Part shown: one piece after another, positions 8,039 to 15,743 of the stretch | Layout of the letters: every line of letters starts with the position of its first letter | Numbering within the stretch: position 1 is the stretch's first letter | Assembly: GCF_022829725.1 (NCBI RefSeq) | Contig: NZ_JAKSYG010000226.1 | Coordinates: forward strand, 88,394 to 152,393 | Direction of reading: 5' to 3' | Source: Methylobacterium sp. E-005 | GTDB taxonomy: Bacteria > Pseudomonadota > Alphaproteobacteria > Rhizobiales > Beijerinckiaceae | DNA length: 64,000 bases | Translations under genes and position numbers: made by a program | The notes under the pieces: generated by a model | Told to the model about the DNA's origin: nothing | Seen by the model: only the letters and a program-made list of their open reading frames with translations | Database searches by the model: none

Positions 8039-9097
8039 CTACAGAAACGCGATCGTGCAGGGGCTGGGGCTCGGCCGGTCTCCCGTCCTGGTCAGGTCTC
8101 CGCTGTCGGCATCGATGGCGAATTCTACGAGGCTGTCGCCCTGCTCGTTGGCGACGAGCAGGTGCGCCCCATCCGGCGCCAGCGCCATGAAGCGCGGGTC
8201 GCGGCCACCCGAGGGCGTCCAACCCGCGGGATCGAGCCGCCCGGCCTCGGCCTCCACACGGAATCGAATGATCCCGTCCTGACCCCGGTTCGAGGCGTAG
8301 ACGAACCGCTTGTCCGGCGTGACCACGATGGCAGCGGCCGTGCTGGCGCCGAAGAAGTCCGGCGGCAGGGTTGGAGCGAGGTGAAGCGGCGTGAGCGTCC
8401 CGGCCTCGGCGTCCCAGCGGCAGGTCGCGATGCTCGAATCCAGCTCGTTGACCAGGAAGGCGAGGGGCGACCGCGGATGGAACGCGATGTGGCGCGGCCC
8501 GGCCCCGGGGCGCATCGCGGTCTCCGATACGATCGCCAGCCGCTCGTCGTCGACCGCCAAGACAAAGACCCGATCGAGCCCCTTGTCGGGTACGAGCACG
8601 TGCCGTCCGTCCGGCGACACGACGACGTGGTGCGGGTGGGCGCAGGCCTGCTCGGTCCGGTGCGGACCCGGATTCCCTGACAGGGGCAGGATGTGGCTTG
8701 CCGGCTCAAGGCCACCATCGGGCCGCACCGGCAGCAGGGCCACGGAGCCGCTGGCGTAGTTGGCCACGATCAGGAAGCGCCCGGTCGCGTCGAGGGCCTG
8801 ATGCACGCTGTTGGTGCCGCCCGTCGCGGCGCTGCCGAGGGCCCGCAGGGTGCCGTCGGCCTGCGCCGCGAAGGCGCTCGCCGCCTCCCCGTCACCCTGC
8901 ACCGTGTAGAGCACGGCGCGCCTGTCGTCCGTGACGAGGAAGGACGGATTGGTCAGACCCTCGACCCGGCCGAGATGCACCCAGCTCTCCAGCCCGCCCC
9001 CGGTCCGGTACACGTCGATGCCCCGGCCACGCGCCCGGCGCCGCTCGGTGGTGAAACAGCCGACGAAGGCGAGGCCGAGGGGGGCGGGGGTATGCAT
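8039..9097 (-). CDS. Lactonase family (6-phosphogluconolactonase-type beta-propeller) protein
   Basis: A 352-residue protein of the seven-bladed propeller lactonase family (Pfam lactonase, E. coli Pgl/YbhE type). Repeated blade signatures are visible: NPSFLVTDDRRAVLYTVQ, VHQALDATGRFLIVANY, PHHVVVSPDGRHVLVPD, GPRHIAFHPRSPLAFLVNE, DPRFMALAPDGAHLLVANE. There is no signal peptide. Family members hydrolyse sugar lactones in the cytoplasm. Next to a uronate dehydrogenase-like gene it may open the aldarolactone, which is inference. GGAG precedes the ATG and the upstream oxidase gene stops 13 bp away, so the two are co-transcribed. A 166-bp gap separates it from the MFS gene downstream. Confidence 0.85.
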   Translation of the reverse strand: MHTPAPLGLAFVGCFTTERRRARGRGIDVYRTGGGLESWVHLGRVEGLTNPSFLVTDDRRAVLYTVQGDGEAASAFAAQADGTLRALGSAATGGTNSVHQALDATGRFLIVANYASGSVALLPVRPDGGLEPASHILPLSGNPGPHRTEQACAHPHHVVVSPDGRHVLVPDKGLDRVFVLAVDDERLAIVSETAMRPGAGPRHIAFHPRSPLAFLVNELDSSIATCRWDAEAGTLTPLHLAPTLPPDFFGASTAAAIVVTPDKRFVYASNRGQDGIIRFRVEAEAGRLDPAGWTPSGGRDPRFMALAPDGAHLLVANEQGDSLVEFAIDADSGDLTRTGDRPSPSPCTIAFL

Positions 9098-9110
9098 GCG
9101 GCGCTCCGGC

Positions 9111-10418
9111 TCAGGTCCGCCGGGGGACGCGACGCAGGAAATCGGGGTTCAACTCGGACAGGCGGTTGATCCCAATGAGCGCCATGTCGCGGTTGAGCTC
9201 TTCCTTGAGGATCCGCATGGCGTGCTCGACGCCCGCCGCTCCGCCGAGGGCCGCACCGAACATGAAGGGCCGGCCGAGCAGAACGAAGTCCGCGCCGAGC
9301 GCCAGGGCCTTCATCACGTCGGTGCCCCGGCGGATGCCGCTGTCGACAATGATCTTCAGGCCGCCCTTCCTGGCCGCGATCTCCGGCAGCACATCGAGGG
9401 GCGCGACGGCGTAATCGAGCTGGCGGCCGCCATGGGTGGACAGGATCACCCCGTCGGCGCCGCATTCCCGGGCGATCTCGACATCCGCGGGCGCGAGCAG
9501 ACCCTTCACGAGGAGGTTGCCGGTCCAGCGCTTGCGGATCGCCTCCAGGTTCTTCCACGACAGCTGATCGCGCGCGATGGTGTTACGCACCGCCCCTTGC
9601 GACATCATCGGCGGCCCACGCTCGGCCTCGGTGTTCTCGAAATGCGGCGCGCCGTGTTTCAGGAAGGTCCGAGCCACGGTGCCGATCAGCCAGCGCGGGT
9701 GCGTCGCGCTCTGCCATGCGACCTTGGGCGTGACCTTGATCGGCATGGAGAAGCCGCTGCGGATGTTGTGCTCGCGGTTGCCCAGCGTCGGCGTGTCGGC
9801 GGTGACCACGAAGGTCCGGTAGCCGGTGGCGGCGACGCGATCGAGCAGGCGGTCGATCCGGGTCTGGTCGCCGGGCAGGTAGCCCTGGAACCAAGCCTGC
9901 GGGTTCTGGGCGTAGACATCCTCCAGCTTGATCAGCGAGGACGCGCTGAGACACATCGGCAGGTTCATCCGCCGCGCCGCCTCGGCGAGCATGAGGTCGC
10001 CCCGGTAGGCAATGAAGGCGGCCCCGCCGAGCGGGCCGATCCCGAACGGTGCCGCGTAGGTGTGGCCGAACAGCGTGGTCGCAGTGTCCCGCGCCGAGGT
10101 GTCCCGCATCAGCCGCGGCACGAGGGCGTAATCGGCGTAGGCGCCGCGGCTCTGCGCCAAAGCGGACCCGGTTTCGACCCCGCCGGAGACGTATTGGAAG
10201 ATCATCGGCGGCAGGAGCCGCTTGGCGTGCCGTTCGAAGTCGTCGAGCGCCAGCAGATCGCGGAACCGGTAGGGCGTGACCGCGTCGCTGCGCTTCAGGC
10301 TCGTGACGATCGCCTGCGGCGCGGCGATGCCCGCCGCGGTGGCGTCGGCCCCACCCACGGTCGGCGACTCGCGCTCCGCTGCACCGCCACCAGAGGCCGG
10401 GTGGTCGAGCGTCGCCAT
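9111..10418 (-). CDS. FMN-dependent alpha-hydroxy-acid oxidase/dehydrogenase
   Basis: A 435-residue TIM-barrel flavoprotein of the L-lactate dehydrogenase (LldD), glycolate oxidase and mandelate dehydrogenase family. Motifs seen are PMIFQYVSGGVE near the N terminus, FGIGPLGGAAF, LPMCLSASS, WFQGYLPGD, the FMN and substrate loop LVKGLLAPADVE, the catalytic His-Gly-Gly-Arg in LSTHGGRQLDY, and the phosphate-binding IIVDSGIRRGTD then LGRPFMFG. It oxidises an L-2-hydroxy acid to the 2-oxo acid. The ATG at 10418 is preferred because GGGGAGGACC precedes it; an ATG 8 codons upstream is possible. This is the first gene of the leftward operon, directly behind the palindrome-containing promoter. Confidence 0.9.
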   Translation of the reverse strand: MATLDHPASGGGAAERESPTVGGADATAAGIAAPQAIVTSLKRSDAVTPYRFRDLLALDDFERHAKRLLPPMIFQYVSGGVETGSALAQSRGAYADYALVPRLMRDTSARDTATTLFGHTYAAPFGIGPLGGAAFIAYRGDLMLAEAARRMNLPMCLSASSLIKLEDVYAQNPQAWFQGYLPGDQTRIDRLLDRVAATGYRTFVVTADTPTLGNREHNIRSGFSMPIKVTPKVAWQSATHPRWLIGTVARTFLKHGAPHFENTEAERGPPMMSQGAVRNTIARDQLSWKNLEAIRKRWTGNLLVKGLLAPADVEIARECGADGVILSTHGGRQLDYAVAPLDVLPEIAARKGGLKIIVDSGIRRGTDVMKALALGADFVLLGRPFMFGAALGGAAGVEHAMRILKEELNRDMALIGINRLSELNPDFLRRVPRRT

Positions 10419-10454
10419 CAGGTCCTCCCCACGATCCGTCACGAGCGACGGCTT

Positions 10455-10470
10455 CTGAAAGCGCTTTCAG
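10455..10470. promoter_or_regulatory. Perfect 16-bp palindrome, LacI-family operator
   Basis: CTGAAAGCGCTTTCAG is exactly self-complementary with the central CG typical of LacI/GalR-family operators. It lies in the gap between the oxidase gene and the divergent LacI-type gene and touches the -10 box of the leftward promoter, a position that would block RNA polymerase. Being in the shared region, it could also give autoregulation. Confidence 0.85.
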
Positions 10471-10497
10471 ATAGCCATCCGGCCGAAGGGGTGTCAA
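10469..10497 (-). promoter_or_regulatory. Sigma-70-type promoter of the leftward oxidase operon
   Basis: Read on the minus strand, TTGACA (10497-10492) is followed after 17 bp by CTATCT (10474-10469). The -35 matches consensus and the spacing is ideal. Two bases of the -10 belong to the palindromic operator. Transcription would start about 40 bp from the oxidase ATG. A TATACT at 10498-10503 on the plus strand is a possible -10 for the repressor gene, but its -35 is weak. Confidence 0.7.
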
Positions 10498-10537
10498 TAT
10501 ACTGCTGGAACACCTCAGGCCGTGGGGCAAGACATCA

Positions 10538-11587
10538 GTGCTGGACCTGCCGGACGACATCCTCGAACCACCAGGGCGCAGCCCGGTGGCGCGGGACGTG
10601 GCCCGCCGCGCCGGCGTCTCTACCGCGACGGTCTCGCGGGTGCTGAACGGTTTCGCCGGGGTCCGGGCCGACAAGCGCGAGGCCGTGATGCGCGCCGCGC
10701 AGGACCTCGGTTTCGTCGCCAACGGCGCCGCCCGGGCGCTCTCGACCCGGCGATTCATGGCGGTGGGCGCTGTCGTGCCCAACATCGAGAACGAGGCGTT
10801 CGTGCGCGTCCTGTCGAGCGTCCAGGATCGGTTACGGCAGGCGGGCTACACGCTGGTGGCCGCCAATGCCGGCTACGATCTGGAGGATGAACTCCGCGAG
10901 GCGACCTTCCTGCTGGAGCGGGGGGTCGACGGCTTGATGCTGGTCGGCGACATCCACCACCCGGACCTCTACGCACGGATCGCCCGCTCGGGCATCCCCA
11001 TGGTGCAGACCTTCAGCCTGTCGCGCGTGCATTCCTGCGTCGGGTTCGACAATGCCGCCTCGGCAGCCCGGGCCGCCAACTACCTGATGGATCTCGGCCA
11101 TCGCCGAATCGGCGTGATCTCCGGCCTGCGCAAGGACAACGATCGCGGCGGCGCCCGGGTGATCGGCATCGCCCAGGCCCTCGCGGCCCGCGGGCTGCGG
11201 CTCGCCCCCGAGCACGACATCGAGATCTCCTACGGGATCGGCGGCGGCCGCGACGGCTTCCGCCAGATGCTGGCCGGCGGCTTGCCGCCGACCGCGATCA
11301 TCTGCGGCACCGACCAGATCGCCTTCGGGGCGATGATCGAGGCGCGCGCCCGCGGGCTGTCGGTCCCGGGCGACCTGTCGGTGATCGGCCACAACGATTC
11401 GGATTTCGCGCCCTTCCTCGACCCGCCGCTGACAACGATCCGCATCCATTCCGCCGAGATCGGCCATGCCGCCGGGGATCATCTGATCGCCCGGATCCAG
11501 GGCCGCCCGGTGGTGCGCCTGACCGAGATCGACGCCGAGCTGATCCTGCGCGCCAGCACGGCGCCGCCGCGCCGGGCCGCAGACTGA
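10538..11587 (+). CDS. LacI/GalR-family transcriptional regulator
   Basis: A 349-residue regulator with a GTG start. The N-terminal helix-turn-helix and hinge are clear: VARDVARRAGVSTATVSRVL, then VRADKREAVMRAAQDLGFVANGAARAL (residues about 17-70). The rest is a sugar-binding-protein-like core, with VDGLMLVGDIHH, VGFDN, DLGHRRIGVISG and ICGTDQIAFGAMIEARARGL. It is transcribed divergently from the oxidase operon and presumably binds the palindrome in the shared gap, with release on binding a sugar acid. A second, imperfect copy of the site lies just past its 3' end. Confidence 0.93.
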   Translation: MLDLPDDILEPPGRSPVARDVARRAGVSTATVSRVLNGFAGVRADKREAVMRAAQDLGFVANGAARALSTRRFMAVGAVVPNIENEAFVRVLSSVQDRLRQAGYTLVAANAGYDLEDELREATFLLERGVDGLMLVGDIHHPDLYARIARSGIPMVQTFSLSRVHSCVGFDNAASAARAANYLMDLGHRRIGVISGLRKDNDRGGARVIGIAQALAARGLRLAPEHDIEISYGIGGGRDGFRQMLAGGLPPTAIICGTDQIAFGAMIEARARGLSVPGDLSVIGHNDSDFAPFLDPPLTTIRIHSAEIGHAAGDHLIARIQGRPVVRLTEIDAELILRASTAPPRRAAD

Positions 11588-11610
11588 TCGGCGCTATTGT
11601 GCCAGCCTTT

Positions 11611-11624
11611 TGAAATCGCTTACA
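11611..11624. promoter_or_regulatory. Probable second LacI-family operator (degenerate)
   Basis: TGAAATCGCTTACA matches the 10455-10470 palindrome core (TGAAAGCGCTTTCA) at 12 of 14 positions. It sits 24 bp after the repressor stop codon and 38 bp before the racemase-like ATG, behind a possible -10 TATTGT at 11595-11600. This suggests the downstream pair is co-regulated with the leftward operon. Confidence 0.55.
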
Positions 11625-11662
11625 ACGCGCGAACCGCCCCCACGCGCAACCTGGACAATCCA

Positions 11663-12334
11663 ATGGCGCCTCGCATCGTCCTCCTGCACGCGACGCCGGT
11701 CGCCATGGCACCGATCCAGGCCGCCTTCGCGGAGAAGTGGCCTGAGGCCGAGACCGTGAACCTTCTCGATGATGGCCTGTCGGCGGACCGGGCCAAGGAG
11801 CCCGGCGACATCTCGGAGGGCATGGTCGAGCGTTTCGTACGGTTCGGCCGCTACGGCCACGATATGGGCGCGGACGGCATCCTGATCACCTGCTCGGCCT
11901 TCGGGCCGGCGATCGACCGGCTGATCGAGACGGTGCCGGTGCCGGTGCTGAAGCCCAACGAGGCGATGTTTCGCGCTGCAATCGCGCAGGGCGAGCGCAT
12001 CGGCATGCTGGCGACCTTCGGACCGTCCATCGGCACGATGACCGACGAGTTCGAGGAATTCGTAGGCCAGTCGGGGCGTCCGGCCACCCTGCGGACGATC
12101 CTGGTCGACGACGCCATGGCGCGCCTGCGGGCCGGCGATGCCGAGACCCACAACCGGCTGATCGCCGAGCGCGCGCCGGAACTGGCCGAGTGCGACGCGA
12201 TCATGCTGGCGCATTTCTCCACCTCCCGGGCCGCCGAGGCGGTGCGGAAAGCAGTCTCCGTCCCGGTCCTGACCGCCCCCCACGCGGCGGTGGACCGGAT
12301 GCGCGCCATGATCGAGACCGGCCGGAGCGCCTGA
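11663..12334 (+). CDS. Asp/Glu/hydantoin racemase-superfamily protein
   Basis: A 223-residue protein of the aspartate/glutamate racemase superfamily. The N-terminal half has MAPRIVLLHATPVAMAPI, DGILITCSAFGPAID with Cys77 at the first catalytic-cysteine position, and PVLKPNEAMFRAAI. In the second half the matching position reads CDAIMLAHFSTSRAAEA, so the usual second catalytic cysteine seems to be replaced by serine. This suggests the protein is not a classic two-base racemase. I chose the ATG at 11663 because the open frame further upstream runs through the presumed operator. The next gene starts 2 bp after its stop, so they form one unit. Substrate unknown; a hydroxy- or oxo-acid is inferred. 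Confidence 0.75.
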   Translation: MAPRIVLLHATPVAMAPIQAAFAEKWPEAETVNLLDDGLSADRAKEPGDISEGMVERFVRFGRYGHDMGADGILITCSAFGPAIDRLIETVPVPVLKPNEAMFRAAIAQGERIGMLATFGPSIGTMTDEFEEFVGQSGRPATLRTILVDDAMARLRAGDAETHNRLIAERAPELAECDAIMLAHFSTSRAAEAVRKAVSVPVLTAPHAAVDRMRAMIETGRSA

Positions 12335-12336
12335 CC

Positions 12337-13131
12337 ATGCAACTCGGTGCCTTCAAGGATCGCCTCAGCGGCCATTGCGGCTTCCTGTTCACGGAGCTGC
12401 CGCTCGCCGAGCGGTTTGCGGCCGCCGCCAAGGCGGGCTTCCGGGCGGTGGAGCACCCGAACCTGTTCACGACACCGGCCCGGGAGGTTGCGGGCTGGCT
12501 GGAGCGGGCGGGCGTGCCCCTGGTCCAGACCGGCTTCCCGGCGGGCGACGCCTCCAAGGGGGAGAAGGGGTTTGCCGCTTTGCCCGACAAGGTGGAGTAC
12601 TACCGCTCCACGATCGCACCGACGCTCGACTATGTTGAGCAGCTCGGCTGCCGCATGGTCCACCCGATGGCGGGCGTCCGGCCTGCGGGGGTCGAGCAGG
12701 CGCAGCTCTGGGATACCTATCTCGAAAATCTCGCCTTCGCGGCCGACGCCGCCAGGGCGCGGGGCATGACGGTGATCGTCGAGCCGATCGGCCCGGGCTC
12801 GATCGCAAACTACGTGATCGACGATCCGCTGGTGGCGGTGGACGCGATCCGCACGATCGGCCGCGACAACGTCAAGCTCTTGTTTGACGCCTATCACTGC
12901 GTCTGCCTGGGCCACGATCCGGCGGCCCTGATCCGCGATCACGCAGCCCTCATCGCCCATGTCCAGATCGCCGATGATCCCGGCCGCCACGAGCCGGGGA
13001 CCGGCACGATCGCGTTCGATCCGATCTTCGCGGCGCTTGAGGAGGTCGGGTACGACGGCTTCGTCGGCTGCGAGTATCACCCTGCTTCCGGCACCGAGGC
13101 GGGGCTCGGCTGGATGCGGTCGGCGGTGTAG
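12337..13131 (+). CDS. Hydroxypyruvate isomerase / 2-oxotetronate isomerase family (Hyi/OtnI)
   Basis: A 264-residue TIM-barrel protein of the AP-endonuclease-2-like sugar isomerase superfamily. Family signatures include FLFTELPLAERFAAAAKAGF, VEHPNLF, KGEKGFAALPD, the metal-ligand region VIVEPIGPGS, NVKLLFDAYHC and AHVQIADDPGRHEPGTG ending in GFVGCEYHP. Family members interconvert hydroxypyruvate and tartronate semialdehyde or act on 2-oxotetronates. The ATG follows the racemase-like stop codon by 2 bp. With the hydroxy-acid oxidase, lactonase and permeases across the operator it fits a sugar-acid or tetronate route, but the expected aldolase, kinase and dehydratase are not in this window. 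Confidence 0.85.
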   Translation: MQLGAFKDRLSGHCGFLFTELPLAERFAAAAKAGFRAVEHPNLFTTPAREVAGWLERAGVPLVQTGFPAGDASKGEKGFAALPDKVEYYRSTIAPTLDYVEQLGCRMVHPMAGVRPAGVEQAQLWDTYLENLAFAADAARARGMTVIVEPIGPGSIANYVIDDPLVAVDAIRTIGRDNVKLLFDAYHCVCLGHDPAALIRDHAALIAHVQIADDPGRHEPGTGTIAFDPIFAALEEVGYDGFVGCEYHPASGTEAGLGWMRSAV

Positions 13132-13155
13132 CAGCGGGTCAAGACGACATCACCG

Positions 13156-13247
13156 CCGTCTCTGCGAGCGGAGAGAAGCGATCCTGCAGCGCTACGCTCC
13201 CCGATGTTCCGCTACCCTGGCTTGCTTCGCTCCGCGTGCAAAGACGG
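13156..13247. repeat. Decayed REP-like intergenic palindrome
   Basis: Left arm beginning CCGTCTCTGCGAGCGGAG and right arm ending CCGCGTGCAAAGACGG are imperfectly complementary across about 90 bp, with inner segments GAGAAGCGATCC and TGGCTTGCTTCGC. This resembles the dispersed alphaproteobacterial element of the form CGTCATTGCGAGCG...GCAATGACG, recognised from memory. It separates the converging isomerase and dehydrogenase genes. Confidence 0.55.
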
Positions 13248-13266
13248 GGAGCGGTGGACGGAACCC

Positions 13267-14298
13267 TCAGTCCAACAACCGCGCCCGGCGCTCCAGCACG
13301 GCCGGCCAGACCTCCGGGTTGACCAGCCGCGGTGGGGTCTCGCCTTTCAGCAGGCCGATGATCTGCGCGGCGCCCCAGGCGGCGACGTTGCGGCGCGCCT
13401 CGTGGGTCACGCCGGCCGTGTGGTAGGTCGCCACCACGGTGTCGAGCCGAAGCAGATCGGACTCCAGGGGCGGCGGCTCCGGGGCCCAGACATCGAGTCC
13501 CGCCCCCGCGAGATGGCCCGAACTCAGCGCCGCGGCGAGCGCCGCCTCGTCGTGGATGCCGCCGCGGGCGGTGGCGATGAACAGTGCCCCCGGCTTCATC
13601 GCCGCGAAGGCTTTGGCGTCGAAGCTGCCGCGTGTCGTGTCGTCGAGCGGGCAGTGCAGGGACACGATGTCGGATTCGGCAAGGAGCCTCGCCCGGTCCA
13701 CCGGCTCCGCGCCGCGGGCCCGGATCTCCTCGGCCGAGAGCAGCGGATCGTAGGCCAGGACCCGCATGTCGAAGCCGCGGGCGAGCTTGGCCACCGCTCG
13801 ACCCGTATGCCCGAGTCCGACGAGCCCCAGCGTCGAGCCGCCGATCTCGTGGCCCATCAGTGATTCCCGCGAGAAGCCCCGCGCCGTCCGGAGCAGCCGG
13901 TCCGACACGCAGATCTTTCGGGAAACGGCGAGCATCAGCCCGATCGCCAGTTCCGCCACCGACTGCGCGTTGCCACCGACCTGATTGACCACCGCGACGC
14001 CGGCCCGGGTGCAGGCCGCAGCATCGACCGTGTCGAAGCCGGCGCCGCCCGACGAGACGGCGAGCAGGTTCGGGCAGTCCGCCAGCAGTGCGTCGGTGAC
14101 GTGCCAGCGGCGCGGCAGCTCGTCCCGCGCCGGCGAGACGTGGAAGACATGCGCCTGCCGGAGCAGGTCCCGCAGCGTGTCCTCCGGACCCTGCAGATCG
14201 CCGACCTGCAGGTCGATATCGGGCTCGGCCCTCAGCCGCGCGTCGAAGACCGGGTTGATCCAGACATTGAACCGGCAGACGCGCTTCAGGGCCGCCAT
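13267..14298 (-). CDS. D-isomer-specific 2-hydroxyacid dehydrogenase
   Basis: A 343-residue NAD(P)-dependent dehydrogenase. The nucleotide loop is LGLVGLGHTGRAVAK, the catalytic Arg segment is ATARGGIHDEAALAAAL, the Glu lies in LDVWAPEPPP, and the His is in VVATYHTAGVTHEA. The segment before the cofactor domain reads SSGGAGFDTVD rather than the commoner R-x-G-x-G. Members reduce hydroxypyruvate, glyoxylate or other 2-oxo acids. It starts 5 bp after the aminotransferase stop on the same strand, so transamination to a 2-oxo acid followed by reduction is plausible. The substrate cannot be read from the sequence. Confidence 0.9.
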   Translation of the reverse strand: MAALKRVCRFNVWINPVFDARLRAEPDIDLQVGDLQGPEDTLRDLLRQAHVFHVSPARDELPRRWHVTDALLADCPNLLAVSSGGAGFDTVDAAACTRAGVAVVNQVGGNAQSVAELAIGLMLAVSRKICVSDRLLRTARGFSRESLMGHEIGGSTLGLVGLGHTGRAVAKLARGFDMRVLAYDPLLSAEEIRARGAEPVDRARLLAESDIVSLHCPLDDTTRGSFDAKAFAAMKPGALFIATARGGIHDEAALAAALSSGHLAGAGLDVWAPEPPPLESDLLRLDTVVATYHTAGVTHEARRNVAAWGAAQIIGLLKGETPPRLVNPEVWPAVLERRARLLD

Positions 14299-14303
14299 CG
14301 GAT

Positions 14304-15509
14304 TCAGCCCTTCACCACGGCGTCGATCGCGTCGATGACGTGGTCGATGTTGTGGCTGTTGACCGCGGCCACGCAGATCCGGCCGGTCTCCAGGGCGTAG
14401 ACCTCGTGCTCCTCGCGCAGCCGGGTCGCCTCGGCGGGGCTCAGGCCCGTGTAGGAGAACATGCCCTTCTGCGTCTTGATCGCGTCGAAGCCGCGCTCGG
14501 GGTGGCGCTGCTGCAGGCTGTCGGCCATCCGCTCGCGCATGGCGCGGATCCGGTCGCGCATCTCGGCGAGCTCCCGCTCCCAATCGGCGCGCAGTTCCGG
14601 ATCGGTGAGCACGATCTCGACGATGGCGGCGCCGTGGGTGTGGGGGTTCGAGTAGCTCGCCCGCACCAAGCGCTTCGCAAAGGCTTCGACCTTCGCCTTC
14701 GCGGCCGGATTCTCGGCCACGATGGTGAGCGCACCGACCCGCTCGCCGTAGAGCGAGAACGACTTCGAGAACGACGAGGCGACCAGGAATTCCTGGCCCG
14801 ACTCGGCGAACAGGCGCACCGGCTCGGCGTCGGCGTCGAGGCCGTTGCCAAAGCCCTGGTAGGCGATGTCGAGGAACGGGATCAGGCCGCGCTCGGCCAT
14901 CAGGGGCACGAGATCGCGCCACTCGTCGAGGCTGAGATCGGCGCCGGTCGGGTTGTGGCAGCAGGCGTGCAGCACCACGATCGAGCCCTTCGGCAGATCC
15001 TGGAGATAGGCCTTCATGGCCGGATAGTCGGCGCCGCCGGTCTCGGCCGAGAAGTAGGGATAGTCGACCACGGTGAAGCCGGCCTGGGTGAACAGGGCCT
15101 TGTGGTTCTCCCAGCTCGGGTTGCTCACCGCCACCTGGGCGTCGGGATAGAGCTTGGCCAGCACGTCCGCGCCGGTCTTCAGGGCACCGGTGCCGCCGAT
15201 GCTCTGGAGCGTCGCGGTGCGGTTCTGCGACAGGATCGGCGCGCCCTTGCCGAACAGCAGCTCCTGCACCGCGTCGCGGAACGGTTTGGTGCCCTCGATC
15301 GGCCGGTAGGTCTTCGGCAGGCCCTTCTCGATCCACCGCGTCTCGGCGGTCTGCACGGCGCGCAGGCGCGGCACCTTGCCGTCCGCGTCCGTGTACACGC
15401 CGACCACGAGGTTGAGCTTCTTCGGGCTCGGGTCGGCGTTGAAGGCCTCGAACAGGCGCATGATCGGATCGAGCGGCGCGTCCTGGATACCGGCGAACAG
15501 CGAGGTCAT
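14304..15509 (-). CDS. Aromatic amino acid / aspartate aminotransferase (class I PLP)
   Basis: A 401-residue class I fold-type I aminotransferase of the TyrB/AspC (Ib) subgroup. Signatures are KLNLVVGVYTDADGKVP, SIGGTGALKTGADVL, the cofactor-contacting HACCHNPTGADLS, DIAYQGFGNGLD, and the PLP lysine in SSFSKSFSLYGERVG, which is followed by the long TyrB-like C-terminal domain ending AAVNSHNIDHVIDAID. It transfers amino groups between aromatic or dicarboxylic amino acids and 2-oxo acids. I chose the ATG at 15509; the frame stays open far upstream but there it is antisense to the binding-protein gene and looks non-coding. Upstream of the dehydrogenase gene in an operon. Confidence 0.9.
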   Translation of the reverse strand: MTSLFAGIQDAPLDPIMRLFEAFNADPSPKKLNLVVGVYTDADGKVPRLRAVQTAETRWIEKGLPKTYRPIEGTKPFRDAVQELLFGKGAPILSQNRTATLQSIGGTGALKTGADVLAKLYPDAQVAVSNPSWENHKALFTQAGFTVVDYPYFSAETGGADYPAMKAYLQDLPKGSIVVLHACCHNPTGADLSLDEWRDLVPLMAERGLIPFLDIAYQGFGNGLDADAEPVRLFAESGQEFLVASSFSKSFSLYGERVGALTIVAENPAAKAKVEAFAKRLVRASYSNPHTHGAAIVEIVLTDPELRADWERELAEMRDRIRAMRERMADSLQQRHPERGFDAIKTQKGMFSYTGLSPAEATRLREEHEVYALETGRICVAAVNSHNIDHVIDAIDAVVKG

Positions 15510-15743
15510 GATCGTCAATCGTCCCAGAGGGTCTTGGTCGGCGACGCGTCGGCGCGCCAGTAGGTCCGGCGTTGCCGGTGCGATGCCCTTATTCCGCACA
15601 TCGCGCCCGCCCGCCAGCGCTTGTGCGCTTGGCAGCCTCCCGATTCGCTCACACGGTGTAGGACCGGTTTTCTGCTGAAAAGCATCGCCCGCGCCCGGAT
15701 GTCGATCTTCCGCACGCCGCTGGATGCGCCATAAAGTGCCACC

